39,169 nt of DNA from an uncultured Bacilli bacterium (lineage in GTDB: Bacteria > Bacillota_I > Bacilli_A > RF39 > UBA660). The position numbers and the translations under genes were made by a program. Where the stretch lies: NCBI GenBank assembly GCA_947629235.1, contig CANRCX010000014.1, positions 1 through 39,169 of the forward strand, written 5' to 3'. The notes under the pieces were generated by a model. It was given only the letters and a program-made list of their open reading frames with translations, made no database searches and was not told where the DNA came from. Numbering within the stretch: position 1 is the stretch's first letter; each line of letters opens with the position of its first letter. Below, in pieces: positions 25,021 through 32,735 of this stretch.

Positions 25021-27039
25021 ATGGATAGACAAGATAAAAATGTTTTGACTTTGGGAATATTTGCACATGCTAATGCTGGAAAAACTACAATAACTGAACA
25101 TTTGTTATATCATACAAATGTAATAGATCATATTGGTAGAGTTGATACTGGTAATACTGTAACTGATAATATGAAAGTTGAACAAGAAAGAGGAATTACT
25201 GTTAGAGATTCCATTGTTTCATTTGAATTAGATGGTAAAACAGTTCAACTAATTGATACCCCAGGACATGTAGATTTTTCTGCTGAAGTTGAAAGAGCTA
25301 TAAATGTTTTAGATGGTGCAATTTTAGTTATTTCTGGTGTTGAAGGATTAGAAGCACAAACTTATACAATTTGGAGAGCATTACAAGAAAAAAATGTTCC
25401 AGTTATTATTTTTATTAATAAAATGGATAGACAAGGTGCAGATTTTGATAGAGTTGTTGCAGAACTTCAAACTAACTTAAATGTTCCTACTATGACTTTA
25501 AAACATGTTATTAGAAATAATAATGGTGAATTAAAAATTGAAAATTCAAAAATTGAAGATATTATTGAAGAATTATCGATGGTTGATGATGAAGTTTTAG
25601 AAAAATATCTTAATAGTGAAAATATTGATGGTAATTGGTTAGCTGAAAAAATATGTGTTTTAACCCATAATTGTAAATTATTCCCTATTATTGGTGGAAG
25701 TGCTTTAATTGATGTCGGAGTAACAGATTTAGTAGATGCAATTTCTAAATATATCCCTACTACTATTAAAAATATAAATAGTGAATTATCGGCTTATGTT
25801 TTTATGATAAGAGTTGATGAAAATGGAAAAAATGCTTATGTTAAAGTTTTAAATGGAAAACTTGAAAATCGAGATGCTATTCAGACCTCAGAGGGAACAA
25901 CAGAAAAAGTTAAAAATTTAACTATTTCTAATGGCTCAAAAATGGTATCTGTTGATAAAGTTTATAGTGGTGATATTGCAATAGTTAATGGACTTGATGT
26001 AAAATGTGGACAAATTATTGGTAATCAAAAAGGATTTGATAAATATATAAGCTTTGTTAAGCCATTATTAACAATGGAAGTAAATCCAGAAAAAAAAGAA
26101 GATACAATTGAACTTATGAGAGCTCTAAGAGTTTTAAATGAAGAAGATCCTTATTTGAATGTAAGATACAATGAGAGAACGAATTCTATTTTTTGTAGTT
26201 TAATGGGTGAAGTTCAAGCACAAATAGTTAAATCTCTTCTAGATGAAAGGTTTGGATTAAAGGTTAATATAGAAAATCCAGTAGTTATTCATAAAGAAGT
26301 GCCAACTATTCCATCTAGGGCAAAGGCAAGTTATACAACTGTTTCTGGTATTGAATTAGAAGTAACACCATTAAAAAGAGGTAGTGGTTTTAGATATGTA
26401 TCAAAAGTTTCAACTGATTTTTTACATTTAAAATATCAAAGACAAGTTGAAAGATTGATAAATTATTACTCTAAACAAGGATTAAAAGGTTGGGAACTAA
26501 CTGATATGGAAGTTGCTTTAATTGATGGACAATTTGATTCTATGGGTAGTGATCCCATGCATTTTAATATTATTACCCCTCTTGCACTATTTAGATGCTT
26601 AAAACAATCTAGAATGAAATTATTAGAGCCAATATTAAGGTATATAATAACATTACCAGAAAAAGATTTAAGTGGTGTTATAAAATTACTATATAGTAAA
26701 AGTGCTATGTATGAAATAACAAATCGTTTTGATGAAATAATAACTATTGAGGGTGAAGCACCTGCATCTAATATGATGAATTTTCCATTAGAATTATCTA
26801 TGATGACAAGTGGAAGAGGAACATATACTTCTTATGTTTCTAGATATGATATTAGTAAAAATCAAGATGCAGAATTGGAATATATAGGTGTTGATCCAAG
26901 AAATGAAACTACTTTTATTATTAATGACATGAAAGCAAGTCTTGAGCCATTGGATAAAACATTAATGAAAAAGAAAAAAGAAAGTAGATCAAAATTTGCG
27001 AGACAACAAAAAGAAAAGGAATATGGCATTAAAAGATAA
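25021..27039 (+). CDS. Tet(M)/EF-G-like ribosomal protection GTPase
   Basis: A 672-residue translational GTPase closest in layout to Tet(M)-type ribosomal protection proteins, which bind the 70S A-site region and expel a bound drug. G motifs: AHANAGKTT (15-23), RGIT, DTPGH, NKMD and a GGSAL G5 region. Then come a beta-barrel domain and EF-G-like domains III-V (VRYNERTNSIFCSLMGEVQ; GRGTYTSYVSRYD). A basic tail of about 25 residues extends past the usual end. The P-loop Asp common to EF-G and Tet(M) (HxDAGKT) is Asn18 here. The start is ATG 25021 after GAGGTGAT. A TATAAT at 24999-25004 could give extra transcription. In this cluster it is a good candidate for self-immunity; real tetracycline resistance is possible but not shown. 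Confidence 0.85.
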   Translation: MDRQDKNVLTLGIFAHANAGKTTITEHLLYHTNVIDHIGRVDTGNTVTDNMKVEQERGITVRDSIVSFELDGKTVQLIDTPGHVDFSAEVERAINVLDGAILVISGVEGLEAQTYTIWRALQEKNVPVIIFINKMDRQGADFDRVVAELQTNLNVPTMTLKHVIRNNNGELKIENSKIEDIIEELSMVDDEVLEKYLNSENIDGNWLAEKICVLTHNCKLFPIIGGSALIDVGVTDLVDAISKYIPTTIKNINSELSAYVFMIRVDENGKNAYVKVLNGKLENRDAIQTSEGTTEKVKNLTISNGSKMVSVDKVYSGDIAIVNGLDVKCGQIIGNQKGFDKYISFVKPLLTMEVNPEKKEDTIELMRALRVLNEEDPYLNVRYNERTNSIFCSLMGEVQAQIVKSLLDERFGLKVNIENPVVIHKEVPTIPSRAKASYTTVSGIELEVTPLKRGSGFRYVSKVSTDFLHLKYQRQVERLINYYSKQGLKGWELTDMEVALIDGQFDSMGSDPMHFNIITPLALFRCLKQSRMKLLEPILRYIITLPEKDLSGVIKLLYSKSAMYEITNRFDEIITIEGEAPASNMMNFPLELSMMTSGRGTYTSYVSRYDISKNQDAELEYIGVDPRNETTFIINDMKASLEPLDKTLMKKKKESRSKFARQQKEKEYGIKR

Positions 27040-27050
27040 GGAGAAAGCTT

Positions 27051-28067
27051 ATGCAGTCGTATAATAATGATTTTCCATTAGATTATTATGATGAATTAGA
27101 AAAAAAAGAAATAGAAATATATAATGAAATGTATTTTGATGAAGAAAAGATAAAAACAATTTCTAATATTGATTTAAAGAAAATCTTATCAAGAAAAGCA
27201 ATTATTTTTGAAGATTTTGATTATAATTTACCACAAAATATATTTGTTATAAATTCTTATAAAGGTAAGAAAATAGTTGGAAGAAAAATAAGATCAACAT
27301 TAAGAATTGAAAATAAAATAAATGCTATAAATTGTAGCATGATTACAGCACCTATGCTTTTAGGCTTTTTGAAAACTAGAAGTAAAAAAGGAAGGAAAAT
27401 ATTTGTTGAGTATTTTCCTTTCAATAATGAAGAAAAAAAGTATATTTTCAATGATTTAAAGCAAAACAGATTATATGATATTTATTATCCATATAAATAT
27501 AGAGATTTTTATACAAATCAAGAAGAAAAATCACCAGAAACTGGTTGGACATTTAATCCAGAGAAAAAAGAATATTTAGGATATGGTGAAGTTCATTTTA
27601 GAAATTTTACGACAAAATTTTTTGCAGATAAAAATATGGATGGCAAAAATATTTATGATCCTGCTTGTTCTACTGGGGAATTTTTATCAGATTTTAAAAA
27701 AAATCATCCTACTTCTCATACAATTGGTCATGACTTGAGTCAAGAAATGATTGATTATGCTAAAGATTTTGTAGATGAATCATGTTGTTGTAATGCTATA
27801 AATTCTCCTTTAAAAAATAAAACAATTGATGTTATGTTTTTAAGATTTTTAAATTCAGAAGTGGTAACTACTAAAGATGCTTATAGAATCTTTAAAGTAT
27901 TAATTCAAAAAGTAAAGAAACAAGGATTAATTGTTTGTTTTGGACATACTCCAGTATTAATAACAAAACAATGGTTTATAAAAAATAATTTAAAACCTAT
28001 TATTTGTAATGGCTATGATGCTAAAAGAAATGCAATATTCCAATATTATGTATTTGAGGTAATTTAA
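27051..28067 (+). CDS. Class I SAM-dependent methyltransferase with N-terminal extension
   Basis: A 338-residue protein. The C-terminal half is a Rossmann methyltransferase: motif I DPACSTGEFL (203-212), motif II GHDLSQEMIDYA (226-237) and a later NKTIDVMFLRFLNS stretch. The N-terminal ~190 residues are unfamiliar and contain YFPF, DIYYPYKYRDFY and ETGWTFNPEKKEY; they may bind the substrate. The CCC at residues 245-247 is unusual. It starts 11 bases after the GTPase gene behind an AAGGAGAAAG ribosome binding site, and its stop overlaps the next start, so it belongs to the operon. Candidate tailoring enzyme for the peptide, or rRNA/protein methylation as immunity; the substrate is unknown. Confidence 0.75.
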   Translation: MQSYNNDFPLDYYDELEKKEIEIYNEMYFDEEKIKTISNIDLKKILSRKAIIFEDFDYNLPQNIFVINSYKGKKIVGRKIRSTLRIENKINAINCSMITAPMLLGFLKTRSKKGRKIFVEYFPFNNEEKKYIFNDLKQNRLYDIYYPYKYRDFYTNQEEKSPETGWTFNPEKKEYLGYGEVHFRNFTTKFFADKNMDGKNIYDPACSTGEFLSDFKKNHPTSHTIGHDLSQEMIDYAKDFVDESCCCNAINSPLKNKTIDVMFLRFLNSEVVTTKDAYRIFKVLIQKVKKQGLIVCFGHTPVLITKQWFIKNNLKPIICNGYDAKRNAIFQYYVFEVI

Positions 28068-29143
28068 TGAGAAATACAAAGTTAATAATAGATTTAAAAA
28101 ATATTCAACAAAATATTGATTCATTAAAAAAATATTTAGGAAATGATGTTGAAATTATGCCAGTAGTGAAAGCAAATGGCTATGGTACACATTTGAATTA
28201 TTGTCCTGAAATATTGAATCAATTTGATTATGTAGCAGTTGCTTTATTAGATGAAGCAATTTTGTTAAGGAAAAATGGATATTGTAATAATATATTTATA
28301 TTATATCCATTATCAAAAGAAGAATTGAAAATTGCAGTTAAGGAAAATTTTATTGTAAATGGAAGTAATATATTTGAGATATTTGATAATATAAAAGATG
28401 AAATTAAAATTCATCTTGAAATAGAAACTGGAATGGGAAGAACAGGCTTACAAGAAAATAAAGTTAATGAGTATATTAATAAATTAAAAAGTAATCCTAA
28501 TATTATTATGGATGGTATATTTACTCATTTATCATCTAGTGGTTCGGATCAATTATTTTCAATGAAACAAATTCAAAAATTTGAACAAATTGTAGAAACA
28601 TTTTCAGAAAATAATATCAAACCAAAGTATAAACATGTTTGTTGTAGTGGTGGATTAAAAAACTATAAAAATTATATTTATAATATGGTTAGAATTGGTT
28701 TATTAATTTATGGTTATTATCCCAATGATTCACTAAAAGGTGAAATTGATTTAAAACCATCTATGACCTTAAAATCTAATATAAGTTTTTTGAAAGAAAT
28801 AGATATTAATGATACAGTTGGGTATAATAAAAATTTTATTGCTAAAAGAAAAACAAAAGTTGCAACTATTCCATTTGGTTTTGCAGATGGATTGATTGGG
28901 TTAGAAACTGGAATGCCTTACGTAATTATTAAAAATCAAATTGCTAAAATAATTGGTATTTGTATGGATAATATGATGCTAGATGTTACTGATATTGATA
29001 ATATAAATGTAGGAGATGAAGTGTATATATGGGACAATAAAAACCTAACTATTGAAGAAGTTGCACAATGGTGTAATGGAATTTGTAATTATGAAGTTAT
29101 GGCATCTATTTCTGAAAGAGTACCAAGAGTATTAAAAAAATGA
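28067..29143 (+). CDS. Alanine racemase family protein
   Basis: A 358-residue fold-type III PLP enzyme of normal Alr length, interconverting L- and D-alanine or another amino acid. The PLP lysine is K35 in VVKANGYG, the phosphate-side arginine R209 in VRIGLLIYG, and the catalytic tyrosine Y253 in VGYNKNF; CMDNMMLDVT matches the second-subunit active-site strand. The usual NAYGHG is NGYGTH, so the conserved His is shifted by one, which hints at altered specificity. Its ATG overlaps the preceding stop by one base (TAATG), showing translational coupling. Its place inside an accessory cluster suggests a pathway-specific D-amino acid supply or a resistance role rather than only wall synthesis; it could still be the cell's Alr. 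Confidence 0.85.
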   Translation: MRNTKLIIDLKNIQQNIDSLKKYLGNDVEIMPVVKANGYGTHLNYCPEILNQFDYVAVALLDEAILLRKNGYCNNIFILYPLSKEELKIAVKENFIVNGSNIFEIFDNIKDEIKIHLEIETGMGRTGLQENKVNEYINKLKSNPNIIMDGIFTHLSSSGSDQLFSMKQIQKFEQIVETFSENNIKPKYKHVCCSGGLKNYKNYIYNMVRIGLLIYGYYPNDSLKGEIDLKPSMTLKSNISFLKEIDINDTVGYNKNFIAKRKTKVATIPFGFADGLIGLETGMPYVIIKNQIAKIIGICMDNMMLDVTDIDNINVGDEVYIWDNKNLTIEEVAQWCNGICNYEVMASISERVPRVLKK

Positions 29144-29169
29144 TAATTTAATGATTGTTTGGGGGAAGT

Positions 29170-30147
29170 ATGAAAAATATTGAAATTATTGCCTTATCTA
29201 GAAGTTTAAAAATGATATGTACAGAAAATATAAATCTTGCCGAGAAGAAATTAAAAGAATTAGGTTATAATGTATCTTTTTCTAAAAATTCTAATGTATG
29301 TGATTCATTTATTTCTTCAAGTATTAAAAGTAGAATTACTGATTTGCATAATGCAATAAATAATAAAAATATTGACATTATATTATCAGTATTGGGTGGT
29401 TATAATTGTAATCAACTTTTAGATTATATAGATTATGATTTGTTGAAAAGTAAACCAAAAAAAATATGTGGGTATTCTGATATTACAGTGTTATTAAATG
29501 CTATTTATAAGATGACAGGTATTGTAACTTTTTTGGGGCCAACTTTTCATAGTTTTTCAATGAAAAAAGGATTAGATCCAACAATTGAATCATTTACTAA
29601 AGTAATTAATGGTAATGAGTTCATTTTATCTGATCCAGATTTTTATAGTAGTGATAGATGGTATGATGATCAAGATAATCGAAAATTCATTAAAAATAAA
29701 GGTATGGTAGTAATTAATGGAGGAAAAACTGAAGGTGTTATAATTGGTGGTAATTTATGTAGTTTCAATTTATTACAAGGAACTAAATATATGCCAGACT
29801 TAACCGATAAAATATTATTTTTGGAAGATGATGCACTGGTTGGTAAGGAATTCCCTTACGAATTTGATAGAAATTTAACGTCATTGATACAACAACCAAA
29901 TTTTAATAAGGTAAGGGGTATTGTCATTGGTAGATGCCAGACACAAACTGGTATGACTATAACAAAGTGGAAAAAAATTTTAAATAAAAAAGAATTAAAA
30001 AAAATACCAATTATAATAAATGCCAATTTTGGGCATACCACACCTAATGCTACTATTCCTATCGGAAGAATATGCAAAATTGATACTACATCATTAAATA
30101 AAAAAATAATTTTATGTGGAGAAAATAATGAGGGAAATTATGAATAA
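29170..30147 (+). CDS. S66 family serine peptidase, MccF-like
   Basis: A 325-residue S66 (LD-carboxypeptidase/MccF) hydrolase. The nucleophile is Ser103 in CGYSDIT, with Glu219 in LFLEDDA and His289 in NANFGHTTP completing the Ser-Glu-His triad. Several stretches follow MccF rather than wall-recycling LdcA: LGGYNCNQLLDYIDYDL, IIGGNLCSFNLLQGT, SLIQQPNFNKVRGIVIGR. MccF gives self-immunity to microcin C by cleaving the toxic peptide-nucleotide link. I take ATG 29170 after GGGGGAAG instead of the TTG at 29155. In this cluster it may detoxify the product or trim it; a role in cutting L,D bonds of muropeptides is the alternative. Confidence 0.85.
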   Translation: MKNIEIIALSRSLKMICTENINLAEKKLKELGYNVSFSKNSNVCDSFISSSIKSRITDLHNAINNKNIDIILSVLGGYNCNQLLDYIDYDLLKSKPKKICGYSDITVLLNAIYKMTGIVTFLGPTFHSFSMKKGLDPTIESFTKVINGNEFILSDPDFYSSDRWYDDQDNRKFIKNKGMVVINGGKTEGVIIGGNLCSFNLLQGTKYMPDLTDKILFLEDDALVGKEFPYEFDRNLTSLIQQPNFNKVRGIVIGRCQTQTGMTITKWKKILNKKELKKIPIIINANFGHTTPNATIPIGRICKIDTTSLNKKIILCGENNEGNYE

Positions 30148-31267
30148 AATTTTTAATATGAATGTTGATGGAATATTAGATTATTCTTTAGAAATAAAAA
30201 AAGGTGAAAAGGTATTTGTTTTTGCAGATTTGAATGCTTTAGATTATTGTAATTTAATAGCATCAAAAATAATACAAAGAGGGGCGACCCCATTTATATT
30301 ATGGAATGATTTTACACTTAATCGAGCATTAATAAATTCTAAAAATGATAAAATATATAAAGAAATGTTTAATATGTATGAGAAAATGATAGATAGTTGT
30401 GATGCAGCCATAATGTTAGATAATAATATTGAAGAATATGAAAATATTTCTACAGATGATATATTATTTTTCAAAAATGAATATTATTTAAAAATATTTC
30501 AAAAAATAATGTTATTTGATAGATGGACATATCTTCGTTATCCACAGCAAGAATTAGCAGATTTATTTGGAATTTCTTATGATGAACATTTAAAATTATT
30601 GGAGCAAGTATCTAATTTTGATTATTCAAAAATTGAAAAAAATGCTCAAATATTGAAATCAGTATTAGATCAAACAGATAAAATAAGAGTTATAAATGGA
30701 GATGGAACTGATGTATCTTTTACAAAAAAAGGTATAGATTCAGCAGTATGTTGTGGTAAATGGAATTTACCTGATGGTGAGGTATATACAGCACCAGAAA
30801 AATACTCTATGAATGGTGAAATATATTTTAGTTTTGATACCTTTTTTAGAGGGAAAACTTATAAAGATATCTGGGTAAAAGTTAAAGATGGAAAAATTAT
30901 TGATTCAAAATGTAGTTTAGATGAAGAATTTAAAAAAATTTTAGATTCTGATTCTGGGTCTAGATATTTTGGTGAGTTTGCATTTGGATTAAATCCTTAT
31001 ATTGAAAAAAATTATAATGACAATTTATTTAATGAAAAAATGATTAAAACAGTACACTTTGCAATTGGTGAACCTCATTATAATACTGACAATGGAAATA
31101 AAAGCATTATGCATTGGGATTTAATTGTAAATATGCAAAATGGTGGTTTAATATATTTTGATGATGTGTTAGTTCAAAAAAATGGAATTTTTATAGATGA
31201 AAGATTATCTGAGTTAAATTATGAAAAACAAAATGAAACAAGCAAAAAGTTAGTTAAGAAGATTTAA
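30140..31267 (+). CDS. M29 family metallo-aminopeptidase
   Basis: A 375-residue protein resembling the M29 (AmpS/PepS/aminopeptidase T) family, which removes N-terminal residues using two metal ions. Expected ligands are in place: E214 in LPDGEVYTAP, E279 in YFGEFAFGLNP, H306 in VHFAIGEPHY, and H325 and D327 in MHWDLIV. The start is best at ATG 30140 behind GAGGGA (30130-30135), overlapping the preceding gene by 8 bases. It is slightly shorter than the usual ~410 residues. In the cluster it could trim the leader from the modified peptide, as host aminopeptidases do for microcin C, or degrade the product. Which peptide it cuts is not known. Confidence 0.82.
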   Translation: MNKIFNMNVDGILDYSLEIKKGEKVFVFADLNALDYCNLIASKIIQRGATPFILWNDFTLNRALINSKNDKIYKEMFNMYEKMIDSCDAAIMLDNNIEEYENISTDDILFFKNEYYLKIFQKIMLFDRWTYLRYPQQELADLFGISYDEHLKLLEQVSNFDYSKIEKNAQILKSVLDQTDKIRVINGDGTDVSFTKKGIDSAVCCGKWNLPDGEVYTAPEKYSMNGEIYFSFDTFFRGKTYKDIWVKVKDGKIIDSKCSLDEEFKKILDSDSGSRYFGEFAFGLNPYIEKNYNDNLFNEKMIKTVHFAIGEPHYNTDNGNKSIMHWDLIVNMQNGGLIYFDDVLVQKNGIFIDERLSELNYEKQNETSKKLVKKI

Positions 31268-31290
31268 TAAATTTTAAGGGAGTTTTAGTA

Positions 31291-32049
31291 ATGAAAAAAA
31301 TAGTTGATAAGCCTGATTTATATGATTTATTATATATGGATGTTACAGAAGATATTGGTATGTATAAAAGAATATTAAAAGATGTAAAAAATATTCTTGA
31401 ATTTGGAGCAGGATCTGGAAGGGTTACTATTCCATTGGCTATGGATAATCATTTTATCGATGCAGTTGATATATCTTCTGAAATGCTACAATCTTTAAAG
31501 AATAAAATTAAAAATGATAAATTTTTAAGTAGCCATATTAATCCAATTTTAGCAAATATGTGTACATATACTTCAAATAAAAAATATGATGCAATAATAA
31601 TACCTTTAACTTCCTTTAATTATCTTTTAACGGATCATGAACAAAAACAATGTCTTGGCTCAGTTAAAAATAACTTGTTAGATAATGGTTTTGCCATCAT
31701 TGAATTATTATCTCAAAATACATTTTTAGATACCAATCAATCAGAAGATTTAGCATTTATAAAAAGGTTAAAAGTTGATGATAGTTCTTATTATGATTAT
31801 TATCGAAAAACAATATTAGATTTAGATAATAGAAAAATATATCAGAGAAGATTATTTAAATATTATGTTAATGATAATTATATTTCTGAAGAAGAATTAG
31901 AATGGAAAAATCGTTTTGTAACAATTGATGATTTTGAGCAGTTAGTAAATAAAGTGGGATTAAAAATAGAACAAATTTATGGTAATTGTAATTTAGAAAT
32001 ATATGATTCAACTAGTGAAGATGTATTTGTAAAAGTCAGGAGAAAATAA
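31291..32049 (+). CDS. Class I SAM-dependent methyltransferase
   Basis: A 252-residue small-molecule-type methyltransferase. Motif I is LEFGAGSGRVTIPLA (about 36-50), motif II AVDISSEMLQSL (58-69), and motif IV/post I KKYDAIIIPLTSFNYLL. The second half (YYRKTILDLDNRKIYQRRLF and DDFEQLVNKVGLKIEQIYG) is of the type common in this family of stand-alone methyltransferases. It starts 23 bases after the aminopeptidase gene with AAGGGAG, and the next gene follows its stop by one base. Probable tailoring enzyme of the cluster; target (peptide, rRNA or small molecule) unknown. Confidence 0.85.
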   Translation: MKKIVDKPDLYDLLYMDVTEDIGMYKRILKDVKNILEFGAGSGRVTIPLAMDNHFIDAVDISSEMLQSLKNKIKNDKFLSSHINPILANMCTYTSNKKYDAIIIPLTSFNYLLTDHEQKQCLGSVKNNLLDNGFAIIELLSQNTFLDTNQSEDLAFIKRLKVDDSSYYDYYRKTILDLDNRKIYQRRLFKYYVNDNYISEEELEWKNRFVTIDDFEQLVNKVGLKIEQIYGNCNLEIYDSTSEDVFVKVRRK

Positions 32050-32050
32050 T

Positions 32051-32380
32051 ATGTCAATGGAAGTTAAAAAAACATTTTATAATAATGGTAACCTTAAAAC
32101 AGAAGTTCCTTATGTTGACAATAAAAAAAATGGAAGAGCAAAAAGTTATTATGAAAATGGAAATATTAAGATAGAAGTTGATTATTGTGATGGTATTATT
32201 GATGGTTACATCAGAACTTATTATAAAGATGGAAATTTAGAGTCTGTTGAAACTTATAAACATGGTGAAAGAAACAATGATTTAGTATTATATAGTACGA
32301 GTGGTAATATAACTTACTGTGGGTATGATTATGAATATGATTATGGTGGTGGATGTCATAACTTAATTAAGCATTTATAA
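32051..32380 (+). CDS. MORN-type repeat protein (YwqK-like)
   Basis: A 109-residue soluble protein made mostly of MORN_2 repeats: TFYNNGNLKTEVPYVDNKKN, SYYENGNIKIEVDYCDGIID and TYYKDGNLESVETYKHGERN. Such repeats are annotated as toxin-antitoxin YwqK-family antitoxins, but the usual role is unproven. The C-terminal part (CGYDYEYDYGGGCH) is Tyr/Gly/Cys-rich and not a repeat. It starts one base after the upstream stop with AGGAG inside that gene, so it is translationally coupled to the methyltransferase. It is the last clear gene of the island; a binding or scaffold role is possible. Confidence 0.8.
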   Translation: MSMEVKKTFYNNGNLKTEVPYVDNKKNGRAKSYYENGNIKIEVDYCDGIIDGYIRTYYKDGNLESVETYKHGERNNDLVLYSTSGNITYCGYDYEYDYGGGCHNLIKHL

Positions 32381-32421
32381 AAAATAGGTATATTATAATT
32401 AAGATAAGAAGGTATAAATAT

Positions 32422-32505
32422 ATGGAAACTAGAATTATATTAACAGGAGTTTTAAAAGACAAAGGTAAATATGCTGATAGTAATTTAAATTATTTTTGTC
32501 CTTAG
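32422..32505 (+). CDS. Small 27-codon reading frame, possible gene remnant
   Basis: ATG at 32422 with AGAAGG nine bases upstream encodes 27 residues, beginning METRIILTGVLKDKGKY and ending NYFCP. The opening resembles the first strand of NUDIX hydrolases, so it may be the stub of a deleted gene. Alternatively it is a small peptide ending in Cys-Pro. A TATAAT at 32394-32399 lies upstream and a terminator follows 13 bases after the stop. Together with the terminator and the ftsW fragment it fills most of the 346-base gap 32381-32726. Confidence 0.3.
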   Translation: METRIILTGVLKDKGKYADSNLNYFCP

Positions 32506-32517
32506 TTATAACAAAAG

Positions 32518-32540
32518 TATAGGAAACCCTATATTTTTTT
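32518..32540 (+). terminator. Terminator at the end of the island operon
   Basis: TATAGG (32518-32523), AAAC loop, CCTATA (32528-32533), then a run of T. It is the first terminator on this strand after the peptide gene, so 23459-32505 can be one transcript. Confidence 0.75.
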
Positions 32541-32560
32541 ATTTTATAAATTTAACGTAA

Positions 32561-32653
32561 GTAACACTTCCATTTATTTATTATGATAGTAGTAGTTTAT
32601 TAGTTTCAATGATTAGTATTGGAATTATTTTAAATACTTCTAAAGATATATAG
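32561..32653 (+). pseudogene. Decayed ftsW 3' fragment, right direct repeat
   Basis: Translates as VTLPFIYYDSSSLLVSMISI and on to NTSKDI-stop, against VTLPFISYGGSSLLVSM in the intact FtsW. Three of the changes hit the conserved SYGGS patch, as expected once the fragment was freed from selection. An in-frame TAA (32558-32560) sits directly before it, so it is not translated as part of a gene. It marks the right end of the island. Confidence 0.9.
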
Positions 32654-32658
32654 ATTTA

Positions 32659-32687
32659 TTGACTTCTTTTATAAATTGTTGTATTAT
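32659..32687 (+). promoter_or_regulatory. Promoter of the sigma factor gene
   Basis: TTGACT (32659-32664), 17-nt spacer, TATTAT (32682-32687). It begins six bases after the ftsW fragment. An 8-bp inverted repeat (TATTATAA 32682-32689 and TTATAATA 32705-32712) overlaps the -10 and could be an operator. Confidence 0.75.
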
Positions 32688-32735
32688 AACACGTGCTTTA
32701 AAAATTATAATATTTATAAAAGGTAGGTGAATTCT

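Larger units (their letters stand above)
22327..32653. mobile_element. Putative genomic island inserted at the 3' end of ftsW
   Basis: The block from the ftsW stop to the end of the right-hand repeat has a period of 10,327 bp. It contains the LysR gene, the peptide/radical SAM gene set and everything through the MORN-type gene. Support: direct repeats at both ends; the right copy is a mutated, non-functional ftsW tail; and gene content is accessory, unlike the housekeeping genes on both sides. By eye it also uses more TTG leucine codons than its neighbours. No integrase, transposase or tRNA is visible, so it may be mobilised in trans or have come by recombination within ftsW. Confidence 0.65.

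Noticed and set aside
25021-27039. Calling this gene a tetracycline-resistance determinant
   Set aside because: Architecture matches Tet(M)-type proteins, but sequence divergence, the P-loop change and the cluster context do not support a specific drug phenotype.
27257-27451. Minus-strand frames inside island genes (also 24740-24940, 29856-30077, 30244-30474)
   Set aside because: Shadows of clear plus-strand genes, without ribosome binding sites or recognisable domains.
22327-32653. A transposon or phage carrying its own integrase
   Set aside because: No transposase, integrase, phage or conjugation gene and no tRNA was seen; only the direct repeats support mobility.
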